Assembly (NCBI GenBank): GCA_030512335.1
Contig: JAULSU010000006.1
Span: 3,534,001-3,598,000 of the forward strand
Reading direction: 5' to 3'
Source of the DNA: Immersiella caudata
Lineage: Eukaryota; Ascomycota; Sordariomycetes; Sordariales; Lasiosphaeriaceae
DNA length: 64,000 bases
Shown: piece by piece, positions 23,480 through 34,230 of the stretch
How the letters are laid out: every line of letters begins with the position of its first letter
Numbering within the stretch: position 1 is the stretch's first letter
The notes under the pieces: model-generated
What the model was told of the DNA's origin: nothing
Database searches by the model: none
The model's input: only the letters and a program-made list of their open reading frames with translations
Made by a program: the position numbers and the translations under genes

Positions 23480-24406
23480 TGTATTCCGCGAAGCACCATA
23501 TCCAGTTCTGGCTCATCTCAGTTGGTGCAGCCGCTCAGCATGCGGCTGTAACAAGAATCTTCGGCGCATGCGTCTTCCGTGCCATGCTCGCAATCCACAC
23601 CGTGGCTGCGATCCGCATCATTTTGGACGAACTTACCTAGCTGCCCCAAGCGGCGACCTCATCCTCCACCGCCCTTTTCCTTCATCTTCCAGTTTATCCT
23701 CGGTCTGGGATTGGTGGCAAATACAATTTGTATTCCGGGCGTAGACACGGCGCCAAATGCCCCTGTTCTGCACACACTCCTCGCCCTTTCGGCACTCGGT
23801 GTTGTCGAACCCATCAGACTTAATTTATGTGTCTGCCATCCCAGGTATCATCTCGGAACATTAACCCTCCACAGCGCCGAGGAATCTAGCCGTTCTACTG
23901 GACGCCAATCTTGCTGGGCCTCCCAATCAAGGGTACGCTCAACTTCTTGCTCAAGCTGCTATTTCAGTTATACGCAAGGGTGTTCATGTCCGTCGCGCTC
24001 TTTGTGATCACTTGCATGCTCGACATCTGGCTGTTCTCCTCATACGGGCCTTCCATATCCTGCTGGTCGATTGGGTCATCTTTGTTGGGGGGTCACATTA
24101 GCAGCGTCCTCATCTTGATATCCATCTCATCGCCCTTCGACGGCGTTGCCGAGACGGTGAGTGGCTCATTTGGCCATGTTACAAGCCACAGCCGCGTCAC
24201 TGACAATGTTCATCTCATTCAGACCTTCTGCCTCATCTACCGGTTGATCGTCCCCGAGTGGCTCGAAGCGCCTAGCCAATTTCGTGGACTGGCGAAAGGT
24301 GGAAAATCACTGCACCCCGGGCAGCATCTTCAGTTATTTGCTTTCTACCGTGGTACTACTAATCGAAGTGGACTCCCTCTCCATCATAGAGCCCACCATG
24401 GGCTAG
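23480..24406 (+). pseudogene. multi-helix membrane protein, probably frameshifted
   Basis: Coding-like blocks in several frames. One starts at the ATG at 23480 (MYSAKHHIQFWLISVG). Another reads LGLVANTICIPGVDTAPNAP, then a helix LHTLLALSALGVV. A third, after a TAG acceptor near 23890, reads PFYWTPILLGLPIKGTLNFL and two strong helices. A textbook intron at 24157-24222 (GTGAGT...CATTCAG) then joins to TFCLIYRLIVPEWL. Shortly after this the natural frame shifts by one base to KRLANFVDWRKVENHCTPGS, a final helix SYLLSTVVLLIEVDSLSII and a stop at 24406. The shift near 24270 is best explained by one extra base. At least five hydrophobic segments suggest an integral membrane protein. Family not recognised. 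A sequencing error could mimic the shift. Confidence 0.42.
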
Positions 24407-24457
24407 GTTCTTGTAACATTCGGTAAAGGGGAAAGGCGCGGTATCTTCAGTCGCCCA

Positions 24458-25532
24458 CTATTGTTTGATTTTGCTAATGAAAGTGAGAAGAGGCTCCACG
24501 GTAGCGAATCCATCGCATGTCATGGCAACCCAGGCCAAATTGTTGTAGACACTGCTACGGATGAACCCATCCTCCATTTTCGCCGTGCCTCGTGATGGGC
24601 TGTTTGAGAGCCGGGCTCGAATAGAAGCATTTGCTAGGCCGAACGGTGGGCAAGAAGCGCTGGATAGATCAAAGACGTAGGTACCTGGAGGAAGGTGGGC
24701 TGCCGTGGTAGAGTCTGGGTTTGCGGCATGTATCTCAACAAGATGGCGAGAGCAAAGCTGCTTCTTGACGGAAAGAGGGCTAGAGTAACACGTTTTATCA
24801 GAATTACTGCGCGAGCTCCGTATCTCAGAGTTGGCCACATGCCTCAGCCCAGCTGGCGTTGTAAGGGAAGTGCAAGAAGGCGGGGCGCTGCTCATTGTTG
24901 AATATCATATCTTCTAGTGTTCCGTTCGGGTCGAGGAAAGCGAGACATTCCAACAACCCAAGAACAGGACCATCCACTTTCGAGAGCGCCCAATGGAAGA
25001 TGGGCGCAAAGGAGCGTTTATGCTGGTGGAGTGTGAGTGGTTTGTTGCCGGACCAGGCTGCCGTGGGGTCGCTTCTCTGCGTGACAGATGTCGCAAGCTC
25101 TGTCAGCGAGCAGCTTGCTTGGTTGATGACTCCGGTAGCGTGCGCAATCGCGATTGGCAAGCTGCCAATCACATCAATGACTGCTTTTCCCTCTTTCCTT
25201 TCCCTATTTGCCGCTTTGTTGTGGAGGTGGGGTATGAGGAGATCGACGGCTTCTTCTTGCCTAATGTCCGACAACTGCGTGGTGATGATGATTGAGCCGC
25301 GCCGGGCACACGGTACATATGTGCGAATCATCTCATAGTCTGACACGTTATCGAATACTAAAATCCAAGTGTGGCCTACCGTTGAAACGTTAGCAGTCGC
25401 CGGGGCAAGAAAAATGATGGCGAGAACGAACTTGTTGAGAGTCAGTCCTAAGCTTCGGTGATGAGGTTCTGCTGAGTGTGTGATGCGTGGCTGGGAAACT
25501 GCCATTTCACGACCCTGAAATCGATACCACAA
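24458..25532 (-). pseudogene. truncated NB-ARC (NLR-type STAND) gene relic
   Basis: The 5' block (within 25532-24825) keeps NB-ARC landmarks in order: HTWILVFDNVSD (Walker B), CARRGSIIITTQ (RNBS-B-like), IGSLPIAIAHATGVIN (the G-L-P-L-A-like motif) and LGLLECLAFLDPNGTLEDMI (winged-helix start). No P-loop lies upstream, and it starts abruptly after non-matching sequence. It stops at 24825, whereas family-like sequence continues in other frames: an ELR-x-RA-x-ILIKR-like segment near 24800, then SSVYNNLAWVAMTCDG in a further frame, resembling the start of a TPR region. Fungal NB-ARC/TPR proteins act in self/non-self recognition. Missing N-terminus plus at least one frame change point to a relic. 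Identity of the NB-ARC part is fairly sure; the exact number of breaks is not. Confidence 0.6.
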
Positions 25533-26297
25533 ATTTCCCTTTCCTTCTTCGGAACTGAGCCGTTGCCGCCTTAGACTGAGCCAGACTGAGCGAGTGGGTC
25601 CCTGTTCTGGGCTGCCTCGGCTACAGTTGCCACGAATCTAAAATAGCGGTGGAGTTACGTGGAGGCTCCAGCGTTGGCAAACTCTACTGTGTCAGCAGGC
25701 GGAAGCCGTGGAGAGGAGGTCCACGGAGGACCTCAATATAATCTACTGCATTCTAATGCCTTGTAATTGCTCCTTCTAATTCTAGATACTCTTTAAAGTT
25801 CTGGGGTATCTCGTCAATCCATTTGTTGATTGAAAACCACGTGTGTGGCCTACGCCGTGGAACTAAAAGACGCGTTCTTTGAAGTAGGGGATTTTGTTGG
25901 CTTCGAGAAAGTCGATTATGCCTTTGACTTTAGTTTTCTTCGGGGTCATGTGGTGTTGGAAACTCATTGTTACCCAAGTTTACCATGCACTTTAGCTGTT
26001 CAAGATGAATTGTTGATGGCCGAGTGCAGGGAAATTCCCAGTGATGATGGTGGTGTAGGTGGGGCAACCGAAAACCGGTTTTCTGTGTACGAATTTATTT
26101 TTTTTGGCCAGGGGGAGGCAACTTCCAACCGTGGCCCCAAATTTGGGCCCATTTCCAAATTTTGAGTAACGGATATTTGATAAGCGAGCGACACATCCAA
26201 GCGAATGACCCACGCCTCACCACTCTAACTACAACTATCGATAATTACACCACCACGATACTAGGAAATAACAATCATTGAACCAGAATTCGATAAA
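25533..26297. other. AT-richer intergenic sequence
   Basis: No gene recognised. The 111-codon plus frame at 25830-26165 lacks an ATG at its start and has no motif. The sequence looks more AT-rich than the flanking genes by eye, which would fit a decayed region. Confidence 0.4.
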
Positions 26298-27231
26298 ATG
26301 GGACGATTCTCTAGCCTCCTGATAGGTGCGTGCATTATGGCCAGGCTTGCCGCACAGAACACAACACCGAATCTTTGTCCGAGACCTTCTTGCACTACGG
26401 CCACTTGACCATGTTTCCTGACTTAGTCAAAGTGCAGCCTGAGGGCGACTCCTGCCGGACGTGAAACCTTTCTCTCCTTTCTCACCTGAGTATTTGAGCG
26501 ACTGCCAAGTCGCTCTTGCATACTTAATGCGGGCACTGCAGCTCGCTCCGTAGGTGAACCATACAATTCTCGTGCATGAGGCCCCTGTCTCCTTTTCCCA
26601 TCTTCAAGCAGGAGGCTTCATACCCGATCTTGAGTTGCTTGCGTCGATATCCTCAACACGCCCCAACCTTAATCACCTCCACCATTTCGAGCTTCCGTGC
26701 GTCGTCAAACTACCATTGGCCACTCCCACGTATGTCAATTATCGTGATTCCATCGACGGGCTAGGATTTAACATGAACACTAGCGAGATGCACTCTTTGA
26801 GTGAGGAGATCAACCCTATGCCGACGTAAGTACCCTAGGAAGAATTCAAGACCTTTCCACTACCACGATTTGGTGCTGTCAGTGACTATGCTAAGATCTT
26901 TGATCATTAGTATATTTGTCGTGCTCAGCGTTGGAGCGTGTTTCCTCGGGGCACTCCCGGACGAGACAATTTCGGGCACCGGCAAATACGTATATGTTTT
27001 TGTCGCATGTTCGTGTCAATGGGTTGGGCTTTGGTAGGAGCACTAGCCGGACTTTACGTCGATCAGGAGCGCAAACTGAAGATTTTGGCGTTTTGGAGCC
27101 TGGTTATGTTGGTGGCTGGAATCTTGGTCCGGGTGGCCTGTCATATCCCGCACGGGATCGTTGTGGTACTTCTGATATTGATAGTGATTCTCGTACCTGG
27201 GGCCATTGGCAAGTATTGTCACAGACGCTGA
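26298..27231 (+). pseudogene. relic of a secreted or membrane-anchored Cys-containing protein
   Basis: An ATG at 26298 opens a typical signal peptide (MGRFSSLLIGACIMARLAAQ) followed by NTTPNLCPRPSC and then a stop. In the next frame the text continues plausibly (HYGHLTMFPDLVKVQPEGDS) to another stop. Further blocks follow: a frame ending YLSDCQVALAYLMRALQLAP, then VHEAPVSFSHLQAGGFIPDL to a consensus GTAAGT donor at about 26828. A TCATTAG acceptor near 26910 would join it to a hydrophobic segment IFVVLSVGACFLGALP. The last block, two strong helices and KYCHRR, lies in yet another frame. The series reads like one secreted, membrane-anchored protein interrupted by stops and shifts. Family unknown; some breaks may be unrecognised introns. 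Confidence 0.35.
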
Positions 27232-27620
27232 TGAGGATGTCAACCAAGGAGGATCATAGGAACTCTAAGAGCAACCCGATGAAAAGCTATTTGGTGAATA
27301 TCTTGTGTCGAATTTGCAGTTCAGATGGGTGAAGCTCACTGCCCAGAACTGAACCATCTCTGCCACCAACATCCCAATATCACCAACATTGCTCCCAGCG
27401 GTGGAAACCTATAAAGTCGATCCAAAGTCTCGCATACCAAACCCAGGATGAAGAAACTCCAACTCAAACGGTGAAAAAAACGCCAGAAGAATGTGCACTG
27501 GTGATGTAGGCGACTCCTCGATGCTGGGATCAGAATATACACGGCAAGGGCGACGCTATCAGGGCAAGAAACGGCGAGTGAGCCAATGATTCCACCCGTA
27601 CCAGCGCCGTGAAGGCCTTG

Positions 27621-27991
27621 TTAATCGAGGAGGTCGACATTCAACAGGAAAACCACACTTAAAATCACCAGGGTGAGTAAACTGAAAACGGTGGCTGCAT
27701 GTTAGCTCAGACCACCTCGGTCCAACAACCAATGCGGAGATGTAATTGGCCAACTTACCAGGCAAGACGTAGCTTGACTTTGTGTGCGTGCACTGCTTCT
27801 TCCAGCTCTTTTGGGGATTCTGGGGGAATGTATTGGCCTTCCCCGAAAAGGCCTGTCGTGTGACGCATGCTTGTTCCGTTACATACTGACTGCCGGCTGA
27901 AGGTTGAGCCGAAGAGTGGTCTTGGGAGGCTCGCGTCGTCTGCGCGCTCTTGCAGCAGACTAGAAAAGGGTAGTAATGGACGCGACACCAT
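27621..27991 (-). CDS. 97-residue protein with C-terminal membrane anchor
   Basis: Two exons, 27991-27759 and 27681-27621. The 77-nt intron has a perfect GTAAGT donor, a GCTAAC branch-like site and a TTTTCAG acceptor. Splicing converts the C-terminus into LRLACLLTLVILSVVFLLNVDLLD, a clean single transmembrane helix followed by a short acidic tail, and total length is exactly 98 codons with the stop. The N-terminal 70 residues are polar, with Ser/Arg and a segment PPESPKELEEAVHAHKVKL that could be helical. No signal peptide is seen, so a tail-anchored orientation is possible. The family is not recognised. The splice and the resulting helix are the main evidence; an upstream exon cannot be excluded. 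Confidence 0.5.
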
Positions 27992-28474
27992 CTCGGTCGT
28001 TGACGGCAGGGGGCCAGTGAAGGGAACGACATCGAGTTAAGGGCGGAGGATGCAACGACGAGGTGTGATACAGTTATGTATGCGAAAAAAAAACTTAAAT
28101 ATGTGGCTGTCGGTACACCCACGCCTTTCGTGTGCCACCGAAGTTAAACGTGACAATAACAACTTAAGCCCACCTGGTCGATGGCGTTCGTCGATCAAGT
28201 TCGTCGATAAGTCGATCGCGTTCGAGAGTCCCTCAAAGTTTGATTCTTCCTTGGAAAGCTAGGAAATTTGCTTCTACCCGGCGCTCATTTGAGTTTAAAG
28301 ATGCGTCATGTCAGCCTTGGGTTAAATATTGCAAAGAGGGATGAAAACCTTCCCCCCCCAATCCTACCACGCATCGCATCTTACACCACCTCTTTACATC
28401 AAACGTAAAGCATCACACCACACCACACACACCACATCCCACACACCGCGCCATCACACTACACCACCCACACA

Positions 28475-28762
28475 ATGGTGGGCAAGATCAAGATGCCTGT
28501 CTTGAACCAAGGTTCGCAAGGCTACGGTTCCGCCATGCCAGATCCCCATGGTGGCCTCGAATGCACACTTCTTGCCGGCGCACGGCATCGACCTTGTACA
28601 ATCTATACCCGCTCCGCAGCCTCGCGACCGTCTCCGACATGGTGTTCCCGTCCTGAGCGGGGCATGACGCTCGATGCCCGCTTCCCAAACCAAAGCAGCG
28701 GTGCAAGAAAGGTGAGGAGGACTGGCAGGATGCAGATGGACATTCTAACCCACCCTGCATAA
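28475..28762 (+). CDS. doubtful small gene (95 aa)
   Basis: An ATG at 28475 follows a C/A-rich leader (about 28380-28474) of the kind found before fungal starts. The frame gives 95 residues rich in Arg, Pro and Ser, with no motif. A second frame over the same stretch (VPPCQIPMVASNAHFLPAHG) also looks protein-like, so splicing or a frameshift may be involved. Function unknown. Confidence 0.22.
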   Translation: MVGKIKMPVLNQGSQGYGSAMPDPHGGLECTLLAGARHRPCTIYTRSAASRPSPTWCSRPERGMTLDARFPNQSSGARKVRRTGRMQMDILTHPA

Positions 28763-31140
28763 CTGCCTGCCCCTTGTCACAAGGCGATATATTTTGTAAC
28801 GAAAGACCGCCCTACGGCCCGTGTCCTGCTGCATGAGAGCTCCCGGGACTGACCAATTGTTTGTCTGCAGAACATGGCGAGACGCTTCCAGATGTCGGAT
28901 GGTAGTCAGAGCGGATGTGGGTGACGGATCATTTCCGTTCAAGATGGGCTGTCCTGGACTTGGTCCACACGCGAGCCACGGAGGAACGACAATTCTGCTT
29001 TTGGATGTTTAGCTGGGCTTGTTTTCGACAGCCCCGTAGGTTGTACCTTGAAAGGAAGCCAGCATCTTCCCCCTTTGACCAAGAAAACGGCTGAGACGTT
29101 GGGGATATTTCAACCCGGCCCTTCTGCTGTTTTCTTTCCATCTTTTTCTCATCCTTCCCCTCTCCTCATCTTTCTCCCGATTATCCTGCCTATATCAACT
29201 CCAGGCCACCTAGCTGAGATTACAGCGAGCGATCTGCTAGACCCCAAATTGGGCAGCCTCCCCGGCAGAGGCCTCTTTAGGTGTTAACCTCCCTTGCGCT
29301 GTTTGTTGTCCCCGTTTCGTTCTCGCCGTTCTCCGAGAGGTATCCGTCGTGAATCTGAACTGAGGCTGAGGGAAGAGGCTGGATGTGGAACCTTATTGCT
29401 TTCACGGCGGCTAGGCTCCTCATTTCCAACGAAGTCCCATCCACCAGACAGCTTCTCGTCGCTCCGAGCCATCATGGTTTTGTTCCGCCGCCCCCTCAAG
29501 CTGCCCATCGGAGGGATGGACGGAATTGGACTCGACCCGGGAGAGCGATGAGCGAACACGGGAAATTAGCGCTGAGAGCAAAAGGGTCGATGGAGGAGAG
29601 TCAAGAGATGATGGAGAGTCGCGTGATGTGCCGCAGCTTTGCTCCTCGAAATGATGCTTCCATCTCGGGATACGAGAAGCTATCGCCAAGCCCGATATCT
29701 CGCGGCTTCATTCTCGGCCTTGAGAGCGACAGGGTCGATGTAGCGATGAAGAAATGTAACAGAAGCAGAGCGGAGGGGTCGGGAATCGGTCAATCAACAC
29801 TCGAGAGTAGAGATGTGATGGAAGAGAGTTGGTAGCCGAGAGACAGAGGAGAGTGGGAAGATAGCTGGGAAAGGCCTCTGCGGCACTATAAAACAGCTGC
29901 GCCAGCATCGTGACAAAGCTCTAGCACATTCTAATAACGATTTGCTATTCTTCTGGTGGGCGTTGATATGTCTCTCCAGGGGCGTTGACTCTCTGAAATA
30001 AGAGGTGTAAAGTGAATCAAGACAGCGGGACAGCATTGGAAATAGGCATCCGTTAAAAACAGGACGGCAGTGAAATAGATGGGAAACTCACACCTCCTCC
30101 AGTCACAGCGACAACAAACGGCGAGGAAGATGGCGCGGCCATGGTGTCTCATGGGGTTGGATTTGAAAGGTGTGCGTTTAGCATCCTGTCGAGGTGAGGC
30201 AGGAACGAGAGACGGCTCTACGCAGTCGGGCACCCAATGTCGCACGACTTTTAGAAGGCTCGGCATTCGCTCACAGCTCCCCACTTTTGGAAGTTTCCCC
30301 TCACTTATTTCTTCACCCTTCTCCACTGCCGAACCCTAATCAGGTGGTTGAAAACATGGAATGGAAGTCGGTACACCGATTCCAATGCCACAGGCACCAA
30401 CCGCGGCGGGACACTGGAGCCAAAAAGTCGAAGCGAAGGAGGCGAGCAATACACGCATCCGCCCCTGGATGTGGACGTTCGGCAACCAAGTTGACTGCGT
30501 GTTCGAGAATATGGAAGAAATCGTTCACGTTGACAACAAGCATCACACCACCGGCACCACCACAAAGTTCTGTGACTACGACGTGCAAGCAAACAGCTAA
30601 GTGGCACTTGGGATGGGCACTGCAGCTGGCCGTGAGTGTCGGCCCGAGAGAGACCACCTGGGGATAGTGCGGTTGCAAAAAGGGTGGGGGTTGCTTTTCT
30701 AAACGCGTGTGCACTTTGTTGGGTACCCTTCATGTTTGTCAAGAATTGAGCCTTGTGATCAAGTACGACTCGATGTTGGGTGTTGTGGGACTTGGACATG
30801 CTGTGCGACTTGGATGTTCCCCGCTGGCCGCAGCGCCAAGGGTCTCAAAATTTGGCTTGTCAAGACGTGGCCCAACCGTGATTGCGTCGGGTGGGACCGG
30901 GGGGGTTGGGGGGGTCTTGGAAGAGAGTGGATGGGGCGGTTTGCTTGATCATGCTACCTGCCTAACCATGAGGATGAGGCTTGGGTTACCCCACTGCCAT
31001 TGAGCTTCGGGTAAATCCGCATCCCACCCTCCCTTCGCCTGACCAGTTCCCACATTCGGCTGTCTCCGCAAAGAGGCGGCAAGCCAGAACCATTCAATAG
31101 GTACGACGAAAGTTGTCCAGGTTGACCTCAGCTACTTACA
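28763..31140. other. gene-poor intergenic region
   Basis: About 2.4 kb in which no gene was recognised. Short frames of up to 164 codons on both strands overlap one another and lack motifs. Confidence 0.5.
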
Positions 31141-31995
31141 ATGGCAAGAGCTATACGAGAGAGAGTGTGGCCATTCCAGCTGTTCATTGGCCTTCTTCCT
31201 GATGCGAAAGACCGTAGGGTCAGCAATCTGGTCTTTGAGAAGCATCAAGTCCAGGTCGCGGACGTCCGGGGCGGGCACGACTAATTTTCGATCGGCACAC
31301 ATGGGTTCATGGTCATAACCCACAAAACTGCCTCCACACCTGTATCTCCCAGAGTCATTGAGCCTGGCGCTCTGCGAGTTTCTGGTCAGCCGCACTTCCA
31401 GACCAGAGCCCAGCTTCTGATTTGAATCGAATCAAGATGCAGTTCAAGGACGAGGCGGATGAGCTACTACGAGGAAGAGTGCGAGTTATCAAGTAAGGGC
31501 TGTTCTTACGTCTTTTCTTAATTGGCACATCCATTGGAAACCGGGCTTGGAAGGATTGCTAATTAATAGCACCTATATAGGTAATGAAGTGTCTGGCGCA
31601 CACTTGTGAGCGAAATCAAGGACTGGCCCCTTGCGCTATGTGACGGACAGACCGTGAACGGTGCCACCGCCCTCGCCGAGACCGGCCACATCCAACGCAA
31701 ATATACAGGACCAACTACGTACAAGATGCATGACCCGAGGCAACAGTGTTACTATCTCGGCGGTCAGAGACATAATGAGGTCCTGATATTCAAAACTTTG
31801 ATTCCAGGGAGGACGTCTGCCCGTGTACATAATGCAGCTTCGGCCCAGACTTCTCACAAGGCTAAACTCAGTACGTGCCGAAACAGATGCGCCGCGTGCG
31901 GCATTTAGAGATCCGGTAGAGCGCCCGAATGGGAAGCCTTGAGAAAGCCTTGAAGTGAGAGCCCTCGTATTCACAGACCCAGAGGTCGGAGAGGA
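31141..31995 (+). pseudogene. relic of an AsaB/CmcJ-like fungal oxygenase gene
   Basis: The conserved order of this family can be followed along the strand. First come VSNLVFEKHQVQVADVRGGHD, a TAA at 31282-31284, and FSIGTHGFMVITHKTA. Then DLNRIKMQFKDEADELLRGR is followed by an intron (donor GTAAGG at 31493, acceptor near 31589) that recreates INVWRTL before DWPLALCDGQTV. Next come CYYLGGQRHNEVLIFK, a one-base shift into TFDSREDVCP, and finally AFRDPVERPNGKP, a TGA at 31940-31942, then ESLEVRALVFTDPE. Family members are annotated as cephem-methoxylase-like or GA4-desaturase-like proteins, and AsaB-type members act in fungal secondary metabolism. Family consensus expects Arg (P-R-E-S) at the TGA, so CGA to TGA is likely; a Gln codon is plausible at the TAA. 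Two stops and at least one shift make it non-functional. Confidence 0.75.
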
Positions 31996-32257
31996 TGGGG
32001 CAGGGAGGGAGAATGTCACTACCACGCCAGAGGGTACCAGTAGATCTAGGTCAAAAATTTGATGGAAGCCGAAGTGGGGTTCATGTTGTCGTCGATGATG
32101 GGGGTGGGGGGGATGATGGCCAGTCCGTATATTGCCATAAAATTCGAATTTTGTTATTGAGTCCCCCTACTCAACCACCGGTCTAGGCAGCACTCATATT
32201 TTCCCGATATCACACATATCGAGATAATATCCACCGGGCACCAGCCCCAGATATTTC

Positions 32258-32479
32258 TCATTGCTCTCGTCCAAAGCTTTGACTTCGCCCTCGCCTCCCT
32301 CCCTGAGATTTTCCATCTGCGCGAGTCGCACGTTCACTGCTAGCCGGGGTTTCGGGCTGTTCGTTTTCCGCTGACTCGCTGTTTGAGTCCCTGAACAGGA
32401 GACCAACTGTGATCAGGGAAGCGGTCCCGAGGGTGAGGAAAAGGGCGAGGCTTTTCGGTTGTAGTGATGGCTCGGCCAT
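32258..32479 (-). CDS. small single-helix membrane protein (73 aa), C-terminus uncertain
   Basis: ATG at 32479; the frame gives 73 residues with one hydrophobic helix (LALFLTLGTASLITVGLLF) after a short polar start, then a Glu/Ser-rich segment and an Arg-rich end. In the neighbouring frame the downstream sequence reads more naturally (VRLAQMENLREGGEGEVKAL, then YLGLVPGGYYLDMCDIGKI) to a stop at 32194. The true protein may therefore switch frame near 32340 through a missed intron or a one-base shift. Upstream lies a long (GA)n/(TG)n tract. No family recognised. Confidence 0.4.
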   Translation of the reverse strand: MAEPSLQPKSLALFLTLGTASLITVGLLFRDSNSESAENEQPETPASSERATRADGKSQGGRRGRSQSFGREQ

Positions 32480-32589
32480 TGCGAAATAAGAGGTGAGGCG
32501 GGGGCGGCACTCTTGTTGGGGGTCTTCAAAGGGGCTGGACTTGGTGAGTGTATGAAAAAAAAAGTTGTAAGCTCAGAGTCTGGCGGCGT

Positions 32590-32590
<1 letters not shown>

Positions 32591-32638
<48 letters not shown>

Positions 32639-32651
32639 GTGTGTGTGTGTG
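32591..32651. repeat. (GA)n followed by (TG)n microsatellite
   Basis: A perfect run of about 20 GA units passes directly into several TG units. On the minus strand it is a CT/CA tract about 110-170 bases upstream of the small TM gene's ATG, where pyrimidine-rich tracts often mark fungal promoters. Confidence 0.9.
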
Positions 32652-33068
32652 AACCGATAAAGAGGCCGATGTAAAACTTAGTGCTAATGGTAAAATGGAC
32701 AGAGAAGTTTGGAAGCGGCCTTGAATGGTGAAGTGAGAGTGAGATTGTGGGGAACTCAAGCGATTTATGGTCGCGATTTGCGGTTGGGCGCGCGCGGGGA
32801 TAGGGGCATCCACGAATCACGGCGCTCCACGCAAGACAGTACAGCAATCAGGCCCAACCGAGAAATGATTTGCTGGCTGCTACTGTTGAGTAAGAACCCC
32901 TCCGTCCTCATCCGCGCGCTTCGACAGGAACAAAGGGGCATCCACTAACGCATGAGTTTACAATAACGCGGACTCGAGCCGGAGTCGGAGTCCAGGAGAT
33001 GTTTCGACAAACAAACACCGAATTCATCCCCAGTGACAGAATTTCCGTATGACCATCAAACCACTGCC

Positions 33069-33527
33069 TCAAAACACCCCACCAGCAGCAGGCTTCTCCG
33101 CAGGCCCCTCGAGGTACTTATCCCCCTTCCCATCCCAATACCCCAACTTCAACCCACGAAGATCAAACCCCTGGTCAGGCTCCGCATCAAGCGCCAGCAC
33201 GTTGAAACTAAAAACATTCATCGTCTTTCCTTCCCACTCAAAACTCCCATACGCAAAGCAGTGGATCCCACAAACTCGACAAAAGCAATGCTTCTGCCGG
33301 CGTTCACCGAACTGGTAGGATGGTACTTCATCCAGGCTGGCAGGTGAGAGGAGGGTGAAGTCTTTGTTCTTGTCGGCGGAGATGGAGATGCGGCCGGACT
33401 TGAGGCAGATGGAGCAGTTGCATTTGGTGGCTTGGGGGTTGGAGGGGTTGAGGCCGGTGATGGAGAAGCGGATGAGAGCGCAGTGGCAGGAGAAGGTGTA
33501 GGTTTTGGTGGGGGGCGAGGAGGACAT
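33069..33527 (-). CDS. GFA / CENP-V family zinc-binding protein
   Basis: Single exon, 152 residues, ATG at 33527. It has the zinc ligands of the GFA (glutathione-dependent formaldehyde-activating enzyme-like) fold. C14-H-C16 is near the start; C36-x-C38-x2-C41 follows with sequence TKCNCSICLKSG; C81-x-C83-x2-C86 lies in HCFCRVCG followed by IHCFAYGSF. These are the structural and catalytic-site zinc patterns of the family, and the length is normal for single-domain fungal members. The best-studied relative catalyses or promotes S-hydroxymethylglutathione formation, but most fungal paralogues are uncharacterised. It appears intact, in contrast to its decayed neighbours. The family call is sure; substrate unknown. 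Confidence 0.92.
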   Translation of the reverse strand: MSSSPPTKTYTFSCHCALIRFSITGLNPSNPQATKCNCSICLKSGRISISADKNKDFTLLSPASLDEVPSYQFGERRQKHCFCRVCGIHCFAYGSFEWEGKTMNVFSFNVLALDAEPDQGFDLRGLKLGYWDGKGDKYLEGPAEKPAAGGVF

Positions 33528-34230
33528 CGTGAGAGCTGATGGGGTGTGTTAGAGAATGAGGGGGAGGAGGAGGAGGGATATCCGCATGGAAATAGTTGGA
33601 GGGTGGGGCGCTGGTGATTTATATTGGATTTATTCCGTGGTGTTGAAATGTCGAGGTGTCGACTCATCGCAGCAGCAGCTCTCGGGATGTCGGGTTACAA
33701 GTTGTCCCCGAGCACAGTTCTAGGAATGAGACTTTGGGCACCGTGCCCCTATGCCGCTTTTGACAGCCTCCGGTAAGACTGCTGTCTGCCACCATTCGTG
33801 TCATTTCAACCAAAAAAAAAAAAAAAACTTCAGCTGCCAGTGTTGATGGAATTTGTTGAAGGAAATGTCTTTCCCAGGTAGTGGCATTGTGGCAGTGCAA
33901 AGCCTGTAGCCGTTCTGGGGCACGGGTAGGTCTAGAATGACGTGGATGTCAGCGCCATGCCAAGCTAAACCTTAGATGGTTTATTGAGGGTTGCTGAAAG
34001 AGGGTTTAATTGTTATCAGCACGATCAAATTACGAAATGACCAGTCAAGTTGTCAGCGACCTGAGATTACAGATATTAAACCCCCCCACCGGAATTTGTC
34101 GAAACTCAATCGTTGGTGGGGTTTCTCTCTTTCTTAATTGAATATAAGCATCCAATCAGCATGATTCCCACCCGCAACTGCCCCAGCGCCGCAGACATCA
34201 CCAACATGTAACCCTCAACCCTGCGCCAGC
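33528..34230. other. intergenic
   Basis: Upstream region of the GFA gene and of the two-repeat Cys gene. An A15-type run lies at about 33813-33827. A 16-codon ATG frame at 34162 could be a short upstream frame of the next gene. Confidence 0.4.
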
